DNA of 64,000 nucleotides from Flavobacterium terrigena (GTDB lineage Bacteria > Bacteroidota > Bacteroidia > Flavobacteriales > Flavobacteriaceae), in assembly GCF_900108955.1 (NCBI RefSeq), contig NZ_FNYA01000005.1, positions 1 through 64,000 of the forward strand. Direction: 5' to 3'. Both the position numbers and the translations under genes were made by a program. The notes beneath the pieces were generated by a model. The model was given only the letters and a program-made list of their open reading frames with translations, did not search any database and was not told the origin of the DNA. Below are positions 1-8,916 of this stretch, one piece after another. How positions within the stretch are numbered: position 1 is the first letter of the stretch; each line of letters starts with the position of its first letter.

Positions 1-2567
1 GGCGTTCCAATTCCTGTTGCTCCTGTTGTAGTATGAGTAATAGGTGTTAACAAAGTATTCTCACATAATGTTGGAGTTGATGAAGCTGCTGTAACAGTAT
101 TAATTGGATTAACAGTAATAGTAACACTTCCTGATGCAGGATTTGTACAACCTGGAGTTCCAGTTGTAGCAATACTTACCAAACTATATGTTGTAGGCAC
201 AGTTGGAGATACTGTAACTGTTGCACTTCCTGTCGCCCCTAACAGCACTCCAGGTTGAGTAGTTGTACCATCTGTATATGTAATTGTTGCATTTGGTGTT
301 CCTACAAAATTTAAATTAGTTGAATCACCAATACAAATCGCAGTAGTTCCTGTAAAACTAGTTACAACAGGTTGAGCAACAACATGAAGTTGAAATGATT
401 TACTAGTATCAAAAACAGAACTATCAGAATTTTTTACAGCTCTTATATATATTGTTTGTGGATTTGAAATATTAGGATATGCATTATTAGGTGTAATTGG
501 AAAAGCCCCACTTATTGCATCTGCGCTACTCACATGATAAGATATCGTATAATCAGTACTACTCAAAGAACCTAAAACAGTTGCATTTTGAGATGATAAA
601 TCAAAAATCTCTATACCATTGTTACTACTATCGTCACAAAGAAACATGTCTGGTGGCGTTTGCACACCACAAACCGCAGCAATATTAACATTTAATAAAC
701 TAAAATCTACAGGACAACTAACACTAGAACTCACAGTATATTGAAGAACATAATTTGCTGGAGCATTATTAGAAGAAATAGTACCCGCAGTTAAATCTAC
801 GTTTGCGCCTGAACCAGACACAATTGTCCAAGTTCCACCAGCTTGCTCACCAGTAATATAATCAAACAGATTGAATACAGTTGTATCCGTCATACAGAAA
901 TTCAAATCCCCATCTGCACCTGCAATATTTGATTGATTTGCTTGAAGCGAAAACTGAGTAAATTGTTTATTTAATGGCACAGCATTTTCCCAATACCTTA
1001 CATATATTTCTTCTGGATTTGAAGTAAGTATATAAGCATTCTCTGGAGTAATTGGAGCAGTTCCAGCTACAGCAGAAGGCATATCATGGTGAAAACTAAT
1101 AGAATATTTTGTAGGATCAAAACCATTAAGTATAATTGGTTTTCTTGTTGTTAAATCGAAAACTGCAGAACTAGGATTTGGGCTACAAACAAGATCATCA
1201 CAGTTAACAAATTTTAATTTAAACTCCATCACAGAGCGACAAACATTACCTGTTAAAATTATATTAGATACACCTAAAAATATAGATTGATTATCAACAC
1301 CTGTAAAATTATGCCAAGTTGCAGGCGAAATAACATTTGTATTTGCTATCGCATCTTCTTTTGTATGAAAGAAACCCAATTCTTCATAATCAGAATTATA
1401 ACCTGGAACTATATTATTAATTTGCATATTTAAATCAAAAGAACCAGTTGCTGTTGCAGGAGTATCTGAACACAAGGTCAATGGTGGCGCTACGTTTAAA
1501 ACAGGCCCATATTGATACTGAATAGTAATTTCATCTTGAAAAGTACAATTTTGTGCAGGATAAGGTTTAACAATAACTTTTAATATTCCATCGGTGCATG
1601 TTGGATTAATAAAATCAAAAACGTTGGAAGTTGTAGAAGTATAAATTAAAGAACCATTAAAGTACCAATCATGTACTGCACCAGGATAATTAGTTGGATT
1701 AAAAGGAGTACTAAAATGTAATATTTCACCACAACAAGCCTTACTTGGCCCTACCATGTCACCACCTAAATCTACTCTAGGAACTGAGAAACTACCTTCT
1801 TTAAAAAAAACAGCTGAATCAAATGCTGAATCGCCAACATCTGCTAAGGCTAACTTTATATGATAGGTTTGCCCACATTGTACTTCAGATTTAGCCGTTA
1901 AAACTGTAGTAAACCCATCATATTGAATGGATGTTCCTCCAGCATTACTTACATAGTAAGAACTATTTAAACCACCGTTAACATTATTAATCGATATTGG
2001 CGTTGTAGTATTTGGTATTAAAGCGATATTTTTTGCTCCATTAAATGGACCACTAACACCTGGACCACTTAGAAAGAATCCAAACACATCATTAAAAGTT
2101 GAACCAACATATTCTGGATATTCTTCAGAAGCAAAAACATATTCAAATTTAACTTCAGGTCCTAAAGGAATAAAATCGAATTCTAAAATACAAATATTAT
2201 TTATTGACAAAGGGGTAATCATTGCCAAATCTGGATCACCATTTTGAGGACTTGTTGAAGTTGTAGTACTTCCACTTGCATTATTTGGACCAATAGCACC
2301 AGTAGCAGAACCATTTGTCATTAATAACCCACTTGAAAGTCCTAAATTAGTAGGAGTTACACCTGTTGTATAAAACCCTAATTGATTATTTGTAATCAAA
2401 GCATTAGGAGCACTTCCATTATATTTCACATTTGAAACCGAAACACCTTGACCAATTAATTTACTTAAAACTAAATCCGCTGGAGAATAAAGCGTATTGT
2501 TTACATTTAATTGTGCATTCGTTATCAATGAAAATAATAAAATAAAAGATAAAGTAATTTTTTTCAT
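1..2567 (-). CDS. Giant secreted adhesin-like protein, choice-of-anchor L domain (3' end outside window)
   Basis: Reading the minus strand from an ATG at 2567 gives an open frame of 855 codons that runs off the window start, so the C-terminus is missing. The first 18 or so residues are a typical signal peptide (MKKITLSFILLFSLITNAQ). Residues of about 20-260 look like the choice-of-anchor L domain (early N-T-L-Y-S-P, then the F-A-S-E-E-Y-P-E motif and N-D-V-F-G-F-F-L-S-G-P). The rest is a series of Thr/Ser/Asn-rich beta-sandwich segments of the Ig/PKD-like kind with scattered cysteine pairs. Proteins of this design in Flavobacteriia usually end in a type IX secretion sorting domain and are exported to the surface; that end cannot be seen here. 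Substrate or adhesion target is unknown. It is divergent from the Nfu gene, with 129 bases between the two starts. Confidence 0.8.
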   Translation of the reverse strand, partial: MKKITLSFILLFSLITNAQLNVNNTLYSPADLVLSKLIGQGVSVSNVKYNGSAPNALITNNQLGFYTTGVTPTNLGLSSGLLMTNGSATGAIGPNNASGSTTTSTSPQNGDPDLAMITPLSINNICILEFDFIPLGPEVKFEYVFASEEYPEYVGSTFNDVFGFFLSGPGVSGPFNGAKNIALIPNTTTPISINNVNGGLNSSYYVSNAGGTSIQYDGFTTVLTAKSEVQCGQTYHIKLALADVGDSAFDSAVFFKEGSFSVPRVDLGGDMVGPSKACCGEILHFSTPFNPTNYPGAVHDWYFNGSLIYTSTTSNVFDFINPTCTDGILKVIVKPYPAQNCTFQDEITIQYQYGPVLNVAPPLTLCSDTPATATGSFDLNMQINNIVPGYNSDYEELGFFHTKEDAIANTNVISPATWHNFTGVDNQSIFLGVSNIILTGNVCRSVMEFKLKFVNCDDLVCSPNPSSAVFDLTTRKPIILNGFDPTKYSISFHHDMPSAVAGTAPITPENAYILTSNPEEIYVRYWENAVPLNKQFTQFSLQANQSNIAGADGDLNFCMTDTTVFNLFDYITGEQAGGTWTIVSGSGANVDLTAGTISSNNAPANYVLQYTVSSSVSCPVDFSLLNVNIAAVCGVQTPPDMFLCDDSSNNGIEIFDLSSQNATVLGSLSSTDYTISYHVSSADAISGAFPITPNNAYPNISNPQTIYIRAVKNSDSSVFDTSKSFQLHVVAQPVVTSFTGTTAICIGDSTNLNFVGTPNATITYTDGTTTQPGVLLGATGSATVTVSPTVPTTYSLVSIATTGTPGCTNPASGSVTITVNPINTVTAASSTPTLCENTLLTPITHTTTGATGIGT

Positions 2568-2672
2568 TTTTATGTTTATTTAGTAGTTGTTTGATTTTGC
2601 GTTAACTAATTTAATCTTGTGTTAACAAAATTATAATGTTCAAATATATAACTTTACTTAATGTAATGTTTG

Positions 2673-2680
2673 TATCTTTG
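2673..2680 (+). promoter_or_regulatory. Flavobacterial -7 box (TATCTTTG) for the Nfu gene
   Basis: TATCTTTG matches the Bacteroidetes TAnnTTTG -7 element. It ends 16 bases before the ATG at 2697, so the leader must be very short. A TTG that could be read as an earlier start lies at 2670-2672, just before this box, and is therefore unlikely to be translated. Confidence 0.6.
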
Positions 2681-2696
2681 CGAAAAAAGGATCAAA

Positions 2697-3593
2697 ATGG
2701 GCAAAATATCGATAAAAATCACAAATAATATTTCAATTGTTAAATTTGAACTAGACGAGTTTATCACTAGAAATCAAAACTTTGAGTTTAAAAACATTGA
2801 CGAAACCGCTAATTCTCCATTAGCGAAACAGTTATTCTATCTTCCGTTTGTAAAATCGGTTTACATCTCTGGAAATTTCATTGCTGTTGAAAAATTTTCA
2901 ATTGTGGAATGGGAAGATGTACAAGATGATGTAGCAAAACAAATTGAAGACTTTATTGAAAAAGGCGGTAAAATTATTTTGGAGGAAACTACAACTAAGA
3001 AAAATCCAATCACAATTTACGCAGAATCTACACCAAATCCAGCCGTAACTAAGTTTGTAGCGAACAAAAAACTTACAAACACAGCTGTTGAATGTAAGAA
3101 CATTGACGAAACGAAAGCATCGCCATTAGCTAAAGATTTATTTAGTTTCCCATTCGTAAAAGAAGTATTTATTGATGAAAATTACATTTCAATTACGAAA
3201 TACGACATTGCAGAATGGAACGAAATTACGTTAGAATTACGTACATTTTTAAAACAATATTTAGAGCAAACCGATGTAGTTGTTGACGAAAGTTTAATTG
3301 AAAAAACAGATAACTTCAAAATTAAACAAGAAGAGTTTTTTGATAATTTAGATGTTACTTCACAAGAAATTATCAATATTTTAGAAGAATATGTAAAACC
3401 AGCCGTTCAAAGTGATGGTGGAAATATAACTTTTAATTCATACGATGAAACAACTAATGTGGTAAAAGTAACTTTACAAGGTGCTTGTAGCGGTTGCCCT
3501 TCATCAACATTCACATTGAAAAATGGTATTGAGAATATGCTACGTCAAATGCTTAGCAACAATACAATTGTTGTGGAAGCAATGAACGGATAA
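2697..3593 (+). CDS. Nfu/NifU-family Fe-S scaffold with duplicated N-domain
   Basis: Carries or transfers Fe-S clusters to cytoplasmic apo-proteins. The 298-residue protein has two related Nfu N-terminal (HIRA-interacting type) domains at about 5-95 and 105-195: both contain K-N-I-D-E-T, S-P-L-A-K-x-L-F and F-V-K-x-V. They are followed by a NifU-like C-terminal domain at about 220-295 with the cluster-binding C264-S-G-C267 and the usual L-K-N-G-I-E helix after it. The ATG at 2697 is chosen because an upstream in-frame TTG at 2670 precedes the -7 box. It stands alone with its own promoter and terminator. The tandem N-domain is the unusual feature compared with the common single-domain Nfu proteins, although I believe this longer form is widespread in Flavobacteriia. 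Confidence 0.88.
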   Translation: MGKISIKITNNISIVKFELDEFITRNQNFEFKNIDETANSPLAKQLFYLPFVKSVYISGNFIAVEKFSIVEWEDVQDDVAKQIEDFIEKGGKIILEETTTKKNPITIYAESTPNPAVTKFVANKKLTNTAVECKNIDETKASPLAKDLFSFPFVKEVFIDENYISITKYDIAEWNEITLELRTFLKQYLEQTDVVVDESLIEKTDNFKIKQEEFFDNLDVTSQEIINILEEYVKPAVQSDGGNITFNSYDETTNVVKVTLQGACSGCPSSTFTLKNGIENMLRQMLSNNTIVVEAMNG

Positions 3594-3631
3594 TAGTAAT
3601 TTAAAGTTAAATTAATCAATAAAAATTAGTT

Positions 3632-3662
3632 AAAAAGCGTTCATAATAATGAGCGCTTTTTT
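3632..3662 (+). terminator. Rho-independent terminator after the Nfu gene
   Basis: A 13-bp stem beginning AAAAAGCGTTCAT with loop AATA pairs with ATGAGCGCTTTTT (one G-T pair) and ends in a T run. It lies 38 bases after the stop codon. Confidence 0.8.
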
Positions 3663-3683
3663 ATTTTAGAATATTATATAAAA

Positions 3684-3718
3684 TAAGAGAGCTGTTATAA
3701 CCCAATACAGCTCTCTTA
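3684..3718 (-). terminator. Terminator-type hairpin after the outer-membrane protein gene
   Basis: Perfect 12-bp inverted repeat TAAGAGAGCTGT / ACAGCTCTCTTA with an 11-base loop, 33 bases beyond the minus-strand stop at 3752. The minus-strand 3' side is AT-rich rather than a clean T run. Confidence 0.65.
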
Positions 3719-3751
3719 ACATCCTAACCAATCAAAGTATTATAACGAGAG

Positions 3752-4363
3752 TTAAAATAAGAATTTTACTCCAAGTCTTAAACCACCCACGCTTCTTGAA
3801 CCTGGATTTAAATCAAATGGATTTGCGTTAAAACTGAAGTCGCTTGTACTATCTCCAACATTTGGATTTCTTGTTGTAGAAGTTACATTTATTAATGAAA
3901 ATGAAGTCTCAACTGTCATCCATTTGTTAACTATAAAATCAAATCCTGGCGCAACATCTAAACCAACTGTACTCGTTTTATCACTTGACAATTTGTCTTC
4001 ACCAAAAGTTAATGGTAAAGAAGCCTGTCCGAAAAAGAAAAATTTCCCTCCAATTCCCCAATATTTTCTTACTAATGGTTGAATAATTACAGCAGAAGAT
4101 TCATCTGTTGTAGCACCACCCAAATTTGTAGTAGTTGTAGAATTAATTACACCTACACCTAAACCTATTGTTGTTGTTGGTGCAATAAAATACCCAACTA
4201 CTGGAACAATTGTGTTTGATTTTGTTTCACTTACTCCATTATCTGTTGTTGAAAATGCTAATTGACCAGCAACCCAAAAAGTTCCTTCTAATCCCTTGTT
4301 TTCTTCTTGCGCGTTTGCGTTAAGTCCTAATAATGCAATACTTGCTAAAAATAATTTTTTCAT
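3752..4363 (-). CDS. Small outer-membrane beta-barrel protein
   Basis: A 203-residue protein with a clear signal peptide (MKKLFLASIALLGLNANAQ) and alternating polar/apolar, Gly-rich segments ending in a typical outer-membrane terminal strand with final phenylalanine (G-L-R-L-G-V-K-F-L-F). It resembles the generic porin/OmpA-barrel-like OMPs that Flavobacteriia carry in many copies. The start at 4363 (ATG) is preferred over an upstream in-frame codon at 4405 because the signal peptide begins exactly there. Cargo or specificity cannot be deduced. Flanked by terminators and transcribed alone. Confidence 0.75.
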   Translation of the reverse strand: MKKLFLASIALLGLNANAQEENKGLEGTFWVAGQLAFSTTDNGVSETKSNTIVPVVGYFIAPTTTIGLGVGVINSTTTTNLGGATTDESSAVIIQPLVRKYWGIGGKFFFFGQASLPLTFGEDKLSSDKTSTVGLDVAPGFDFIVNKWMTVETSFSLINVTSTTRNPNVGDSTSDFSFNANPFDLNPGSRSVGGLRLGVKFLF

Positions 4364-4531
4364 AATAAGTTTTGTTTTAAAATTATAAGGCAAATTTATT
4401 AGCATAAAACAAGAAAAAAACTGACATAAATCATAGTTCAGTTTTTTTATTTGTCAGATTTAATAGCTTTTATTAAAAGCTAGAAGAAATATTTTTTTTC
4501 TAAAAGAACACCAATAAAGGGAACACTTCTT

Positions 4532-4539
4532 TATTTTTG
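4532..4539 (+). promoter_or_regulatory. Flavobacterial -7 box (TATTTTTG) for the MscS gene
   Basis: TATTTTTG matches TAnnTTTG and lies 12 bases before the ATG at 4552. An in-frame TTG at 4537 lies within this box and is rejected as a start. Confidence 0.55.
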
Positions 4540-4551
4540 CAAAAAAAAGTT

Positions 4552-5313
4552 ATGGAATTTCAAAACTATTTAGAGACTATAAAAAATCTAATATTCGATT
4601 ATTCGCCAAAAATTGCCACCGCATTAATTATCTTATTTGGTGGATTATGGTTTACGAGTTTTATTACCAAAACAGCAAAAAAAATAATGATAAAAAGAAA
4701 CGTTGAAATTACGTTAACTAACTTTTTAGGAAACATTATTTTTTGGACGTTAAGAATAATGCTTTTCATCACTGTAATTTCAAAATTAGGCGTAGAAACT
4801 TCTTCTTTTGTGGCTATTTTAGGAGCGGCTGGTTTAGCCGTTGGTTTGTCATTACAAGGCTCATTATCTAATTTTGCTGGTGGAATTTTAATTATTTTAT
4901 TCAAACCTTTCCGAGTTAGCGATACGATTGAAGTTCAAGGTGAACAAGGAAAAGTTGCCGAAATTTTAATTTTTTCAACCAAAATCATAACTTCAAACAA
5001 TCAAGTAGTTTACATTCCGAATGGAATTTTATCAAACGGAAAAATCAAAAATTTCAGTCAGTTAAGCACAAGACGTGTAGATATTGAAATTATTACGAAT
5101 TATACTTCTGACGTTACTGATATTAAAAGTAAAATCGGAAAGATCATTAATCAACATCCATTAGTTTTGAAAGACCCAAAAGCGGATGTGTATATTAATA
5201 ATTTCACAGAAACTTCCATTCATTTTAGCGCTAGAGTTTGGACAGAAAGCGCACATCACATGCAAGTGAAATCAGATATTTTAGAACAAAGTAAGAGCTT
5301 GGTGAGTATTTAG
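4552..5313 (+). CDS. MscS-family mechanosensitive channel, C-terminus short
   Basis: Inner-membrane channel that opens under membrane tension to release solutes during osmotic downshock. The 253 residues show three N-terminal transmembrane segments at about 18-40, 60-80 and 85-110. The pore helix TM3 has the Gly/Ala pattern A-I-L-G-A-A-G-L-A-V-G-L-S-L-Q-G-S-L-S-N-F, followed by the beta domain (F-K-P-F-R-V-S-D-T-I-E-V-Q-G, I-P-N-G). The alpha/beta C-terminal domain stops at S-K-S-L-V-S-I. Family members normally continue about 20 residues to an A-G-I-x-I-P-F/Y-P segment, which is missing. The stop codon overlaps the 3' end of tsaB, with no terminator between, suggesting a deletion or recombination joined the two ends. 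The pore-forming part looks intact. Confidence 0.85.
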   Translation: MEFQNYLETIKNLIFDYSPKIATALIILFGGLWFTSFITKTAKKIMIKRNVEITLTNFLGNIIFWTLRIMLFITVISKLGVETSSFVAILGAAGLAVGLSLQGSLSNFAGGILIILFKPFRVSDTIEVQGEQGKVAEILIFSTKIITSNNQVVYIPNGILSNGKIKNFSQLSTRRVDIEIITNYTSDVTDIKSKIGKIINQHPLVLKDPKADVYINNFTETSIHFSARVWTESAHHMQVKSDILEQSKSLVSI

Positions 5314-5978
5314 GACTTCTTCGTAAGCATCACAAAATCTTTCAAGTAGAAAGGTTCAAAATATGCCACATCTTCCAATTGGTTGTTTTGGAATTTTTGG
5401 AAAGAAACTTGTGCCATTTCGTTAGAAGAAGGAAATTCAATTTCTGGATAATAGTGAAATTTCGCATCTGTTAACACCTCTTTGAATTTCATTGCACCAT
5501 CACCAATTAAATGCATCGTTTCAGAAATATCTTGATAACTGGTTTCATCAATGACTTCCGCTTTAGTTTCTCCTATTTTATTGTAATTACTATCGAAAAA
5601 AGCACAGAAAACTTCCATTCTACGTGCATCAATCATTGGAACGATAATACCATCTGTAATTGAAATTTTTCTCGCTAATAATTCTAAAGTATCAACCGAA
5701 ATTAACGGAACGGATAAAGCATAACACAAGCCTTTTGCTGCCGAAACGCCAATTCGTAAACCGGTATAAGAACCTGGTCCTTGACTAACAGCTATCGCAT
5801 TTAAATCTTGTAATTTCAAATGGGTTTCTGCAAAAAGCTCTTCAATAAAAACGTGCAACTTTTCAGCATGAGAAAAATTTTGCGTTGCAATTTCTCTTAT
5901 CGCTAACGTTTTCCCATCTTTCGCTAATGCAACTGAACAATTTTTAGTCGCAGTTTCTATATTCAGAATTAATGCCAT
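5310..5978 (-). CDS. tsaB: TsaB, tRNA t6A-modification protein
   Basis: Partner of TsaD in making N6-threonylcarbamoyladenosine at position 37 of ANN-decoding tRNAs; cytoplasmic. The 222-residue protein begins M-A-L-I-L-N-I-E-T-A-T with the ASKHA-fold N-terminal motif and S-x-x-L-A, and contains S-Q-G-P-G-S-Y-T-G-L-R-I-G-V near 69-81, diagnostic of TsaB/YeaZ. The ATG at 5978 is chosen because upstream in-frame codons (to 6020) would fall in the preceding terminator hairpin. It follows the adaptor/TolC pair on the minus strand but is separated from it by that terminator. It converges on the MscS gene with a 4-base 3' overlap. Confidence 0.92.
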   Translation of the reverse strand: MALILNIETATKNCSVALAKDGKTLAIREIATQNFSHAEKLHVFIEELFAETHLKLQDLNAIAVSQGPGSYTGLRIGVSAAKGLCYALSVPLISVDTLELLARKISITDGIIVPMIDARRMEVFCAFFDSNYNKIGETKAEVIDETSYQDISETMHLIGDGAMKFKEVLTDAKFHYYPEIEFPSSNEMAQVSFQKFQNNQLEDVAYFEPFYLKDFVMLTKKS

Positions 5979-6008
5979 TTTTAATAGTAATTTATTACGC
6001 AAAGAAAC

Positions 6009-6039
6009 AAAAAAAGACACAATTGCTTGTGTCTTTTTT
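6009..6039 (-). terminator. Terminator after the efflux adaptor gene
   Basis: AAAAAGACAC and GTGTCTTTTT form a 10-bp stem with an 8-base loop and A/T runs on both sides, 21 bases beyond the adaptor stop on the minus strand. Confidence 0.75.
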
Positions 6040-6059
6040 AAATCAAAATCAATTCATAA

Positions 6060-7385
6060 CTAACTTTTTTCCTCTTTAGCCTTTTTGTCTTTATCCGATT
6101 TTGTTTCCAATCGAACTTTGTCATTAGGCATCAACTCTTTTGATACTAAAGTATAAGGACCAGTAATTATTTCGTCACCTTTTTTCAATCCTGATAAAAT
6201 TTCAATATTTGTATCGTCTTGAATTCCAGTTTTTACCACTCTAATTTTAGCTTTATCGCCAACTTTAACAAAAACACATTCGAATTTTACATCCTTTTTA
6301 GGTGCTTTTCCTTTTTTCTCTGCTTCTTCTTTTTCTAATTCAGCAACTATATCTTTTTTAGTTGAAGTCGTGTCATCTTTAATTACAATCGCACTAATTG
6401 GCACTCCTAAAACATTCGTACTTCTTTTTGTTTCAATATCAACTGTAGCCGTCATTCCTGGACGGAAAGGTGAATAACTTACAGGTTTTCCATCTAATAA
6501 ATCTTGATACGATTCTTTTACTAATCTTACTTTTACTTTAAAATTAGTTACTTGATCTGCAGTTAAACCTGTTGTTGCCGAGTTAGAAATACTCGTAACC
6601 ACTCCGTCAAATTTTCTTTTTAAATACGCGTCAACTTCAATTTTAGCCGAATCACCAATGCTTACTTTTACGATATCGTTTTCATTTACATCCACTTCAA
6701 CTTCCATATTGTTTAAGTTGGCAATACGCATCATTTCTGTCCCGGCCATTTGTTGTTGCCCTAAAACTCTTTCTCCTAATTCTACATCTAACTTAGAAAT
6801 TGTTCCATCTGCTGGCGCGAAAATTGTCGTTCTTTTTAAATTATCACTTGCTTCTGTTACGTTAGCTGATGCAGATTTCATTTGGTAATATGCAGATTGT
6901 TTACTCGCAACAGCAACTTCATAAGCTGAAACAATTTTGTCCCATTCTGAACGAGAAATTACACCTTTGTCAAATAATTTTTTATTTCTATCGTAATTCG
7001 CTTTTGCTTCTTTTACTTGAGCATCAGCCTGACTTACACCAGCTTTTGAAGTTGATAAAGACGCAACCGTTCTATCTACACCAGAAGTATAAATATCTGG
7101 GTTGATTTTCACCAATAATTGTCCTTTTTTAACTTCTTGACCTTCTTTTACATTTAAGGCAATAATTTCACCTGAAACTTCTGGCATAATTTTAATTTCA
7201 ACTTCTGGTTGAATTTTTCCAGTTGCCGAAACCGTTTCAACAATTGTCATTGTTTCTGCTTTAGAAACTTCAACTACTTTACCGTCGTCGCTATTTCCAA
7301 TTTTTCCTGATTTTTTCAGAACAATTAATAGTGCAATTACTGCAACTACACTTCCTAAAATGATAAATAATTTCTTTTTTGACAT
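6060..7385 (-). CDS. Periplasmic adaptor (membrane fusion) protein of an efflux system
   Basis: Links an inner-membrane transporter to the TolC-like channel encoded just upstream. The 441-residue protein has one N-terminal transmembrane anchor (about 5-23), a split biotinyl-lipoyl domain (E-V-S-G-E-I-I-A-L-N-V-K-E-G-Q-E-V-K-K-G-Q-L near 69-90, returning as A-P-A-D-G-T-I-S-K near 190), a helical hairpin at about 100-185, and beta-barrel domains. The C-terminus is Lys/Glu-rich (D-K-D-K-K-A-K-E-E-K-S), and a second charged insert lies near 345-365. It is closest in design to MacA-type adaptors of ABC exporters, though RND adaptors share this layout. No inner-membrane pump is encoded in this window. 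The start is only 4 bases after the tolC-like stop. Confidence 0.85.
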   Translation of the reverse strand: MSKKKLFIILGSVVAVIALLIVLKKSGKIGNSDDGKVVEVSKAETMTIVETVSATGKIQPEVEIKIMPEVSGEIIALNVKEGQEVKKGQLLVKINPDIYTSGVDRTVASLSTSKAGVSQADAQVKEAKANYDRNKKLFDKGVISRSEWDKIVSAYEVAVASKQSAYYQMKSASANVTEASDNLKRTTIFAPADGTISKLDVELGERVLGQQQMAGTEMMRIANLNNMEVEVDVNENDIVKVSIGDSAKIEVDAYLKRKFDGVVTSISNSATTGLTADQVTNFKVKVRLVKESYQDLLDGKPVSYSPFRPGMTATVDIETKRSTNVLGVPISAIVIKDDTTSTKKDIVAELEKEEAEKKGKAPKKDVKFECVFVKVGDKAKIRVVKTGIQDDTNIEILSGLKKGDEIITGPYTLVSKELMPNDKVRLETKSDKDKKAKEEKS

Positions 7386-7389
7386 GGTT

Positions 7390-8757
7390 TTATTGTTTTT
7401 CTATAAGTGGAATTCCGAAATAAAATTCTAAAATTTTAATTCTAAAAATATAATCATACTTGGTTCTTAATACTTCTGATTGTGCGTTTACATAAGCCGT
7501 TTGAGATTGGTTGTAATCGAAAATATTCATCATACCAATTTCGTATCTGTCTTTTGCATATTGCATAGCTAATTCACGTGCTTTTTCAATTTGTAAAGCC
7601 GCTTCATAACTTTCTTTAGCTGCTTTTGTATCGGTATAAGCTGTAAAAACATTACGCTCAATATCTAATTCTTGTTGTGAAACGTTCAGTTTTACTTTTT
7701 CATAGTTAACTTTATTTCTTTGCACATTATTTCGAGTGGCAAATCCGTTGAAAATTGGAATATTTAATGACAATCCAATATTTTGTCCGAAATTATTATT
7801 CATTTGTTCAAAAAACGGACTGGCTCTGTTGTAGTCAATCTGACCTGTCGATTCATTAAAACTTGGGATTTTATTATAACTAATATTAGAGTTTAAACCG
7901 TAATTAACACTCAATGAAGGCTGATAAGCACCTTTAGCAATTTGAACGTCTTTATTTGCAATTTCTAAATTAGCCTTTGCTAATTTCAACTCAGTTCTAC
8001 TTTCTTTTGCTTTAGCAATTACTGCTTCTGCCGATTCGTTTAAGATAGCTGACAACATAGTCGGCATATCTTCATTTGAAACATCAAAGTTTTGAAAATC
8101 TTGAATTTGAAGCAATTGTGCTAAACTTAATTTAGACAACATTAAGGCATTTTCTGCTACAATTTCACGTTGTTTTCCAGATGCCATCGTTGCTTGAATA
8201 TCTAACAAATCGCCTTTTGGTACATTACCAGCATCTACTAATTCTACCGTTCTGTCATATTGCTTTTTATCCAATATATTTTGTTCTTTTTGGACTTTTA
8301 AATTCTCTTTATTGAACAAAATTTGCAAATAGGCATTGGCAACATTTAACGCCACATCTTCTTGCATTTTTGTCAATTGATATTGAGAAGCAATAATTGA
8401 TAATTTTGCTTTTCTAAATTGATTTACATTTTGTAATCCTTTATAAATATCCATACCACCGTTTAAACCAAAACTAGAAAACTGATTGGTTTGATTGGTT
8501 CTATCGTTAGTAATTGGGTTAATACTAAATCCAAAATTCCATCCGTGAGAAGCACTTCCGTTTAAAGTTGGCAAAAAATTACCAATTGCATCTTTTTTAG
8601 TAATGGCTGTGGTTTGTAAATCTAATTCCGATTGTTTTATAGAAATATTATTTTTAATCGCGTGATTGATACACTCTTTTAATGTCCATTTTTTTTCTTG
8701 GGCAAAAGAAGTAACACTCACAAAAAATAATACAAATACTAGTTGTACTGACTTCAT
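7390..8757 (-). CDS. TolC-family outer-membrane efflux protein
   Basis: Outer-membrane channel of a tripartite exporter. The 455 residues begin with a signal peptide (M-K-S-V-Q-L-V-F-V-L-F-F-V-S-V-T-S-F-A-Q). The mature start W-T-L-K-E-C-I-N-H-A-I-K-N-N-I is typical of OEP family proteins, and two repeats of long coiled-coil helices follow (about 110-230 and 340-420), each ending in an amphipathic beta region. The second half contains F-x-x-Y-T-D-T-K-A-A-K-E-S-Y and Y-x-x-G-M-M-N-I-F-D-Y-N-Q-S-Q-T, the conserved repeat signature. It is the first gene of a two-gene operon with the adaptor. Confidence 0.88.
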   Translation of the reverse strand: MKSVQLVFVLFFVSVTSFAQEKKWTLKECINHAIKNNISIKQSELDLQTTAITKKDAIGNFLPTLNGSASHGWNFGFSINPITNDRTNQTNQFSSFGLNGGMDIYKGLQNVNQFRKAKLSIIASQYQLTKMQEDVALNVANAYLQILFNKENLKVQKEQNILDKKQYDRTVELVDAGNVPKGDLLDIQATMASGKQREIVAENALMLSKLSLAQLLQIQDFQNFDVSNEDMPTMLSAILNESAEAVIAKAKESRTELKLAKANLEIANKDVQIAKGAYQPSLSVNYGLNSNISYNKIPSFNESTGQIDYNRASPFFEQMNNNFGQNIGLSLNIPIFNGFATRNNVQRNKVNYEKVKLNVSQQELDIERNVFTAYTDTKAAKESYEAALQIEKARELAMQYAKDRYEIGMMNIFDYNQSQTAYVNAQSEVLRTKYDYIFRIKILEFYFGIPLIEKQ

Positions 8758-8916
8758 TATTATAATTGTTTTCCTATTTGACCAATTTTTAAAAAAAATG
8801 TTACACTTTACAATTAAAATTTTACTTTTATGCCTGAAAAACGCTGAATCTAAAGATTTTTTAAAAACAATATTTTGAATTTCTTAGCGTTGTCATCGTA
8901 ATATATTTTTAACAAC

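Noticed and set aside
497..688. Plus-strand small frame within the adhesin
   Set aside because: Antisense to the long adhesin frame, with no independent support.
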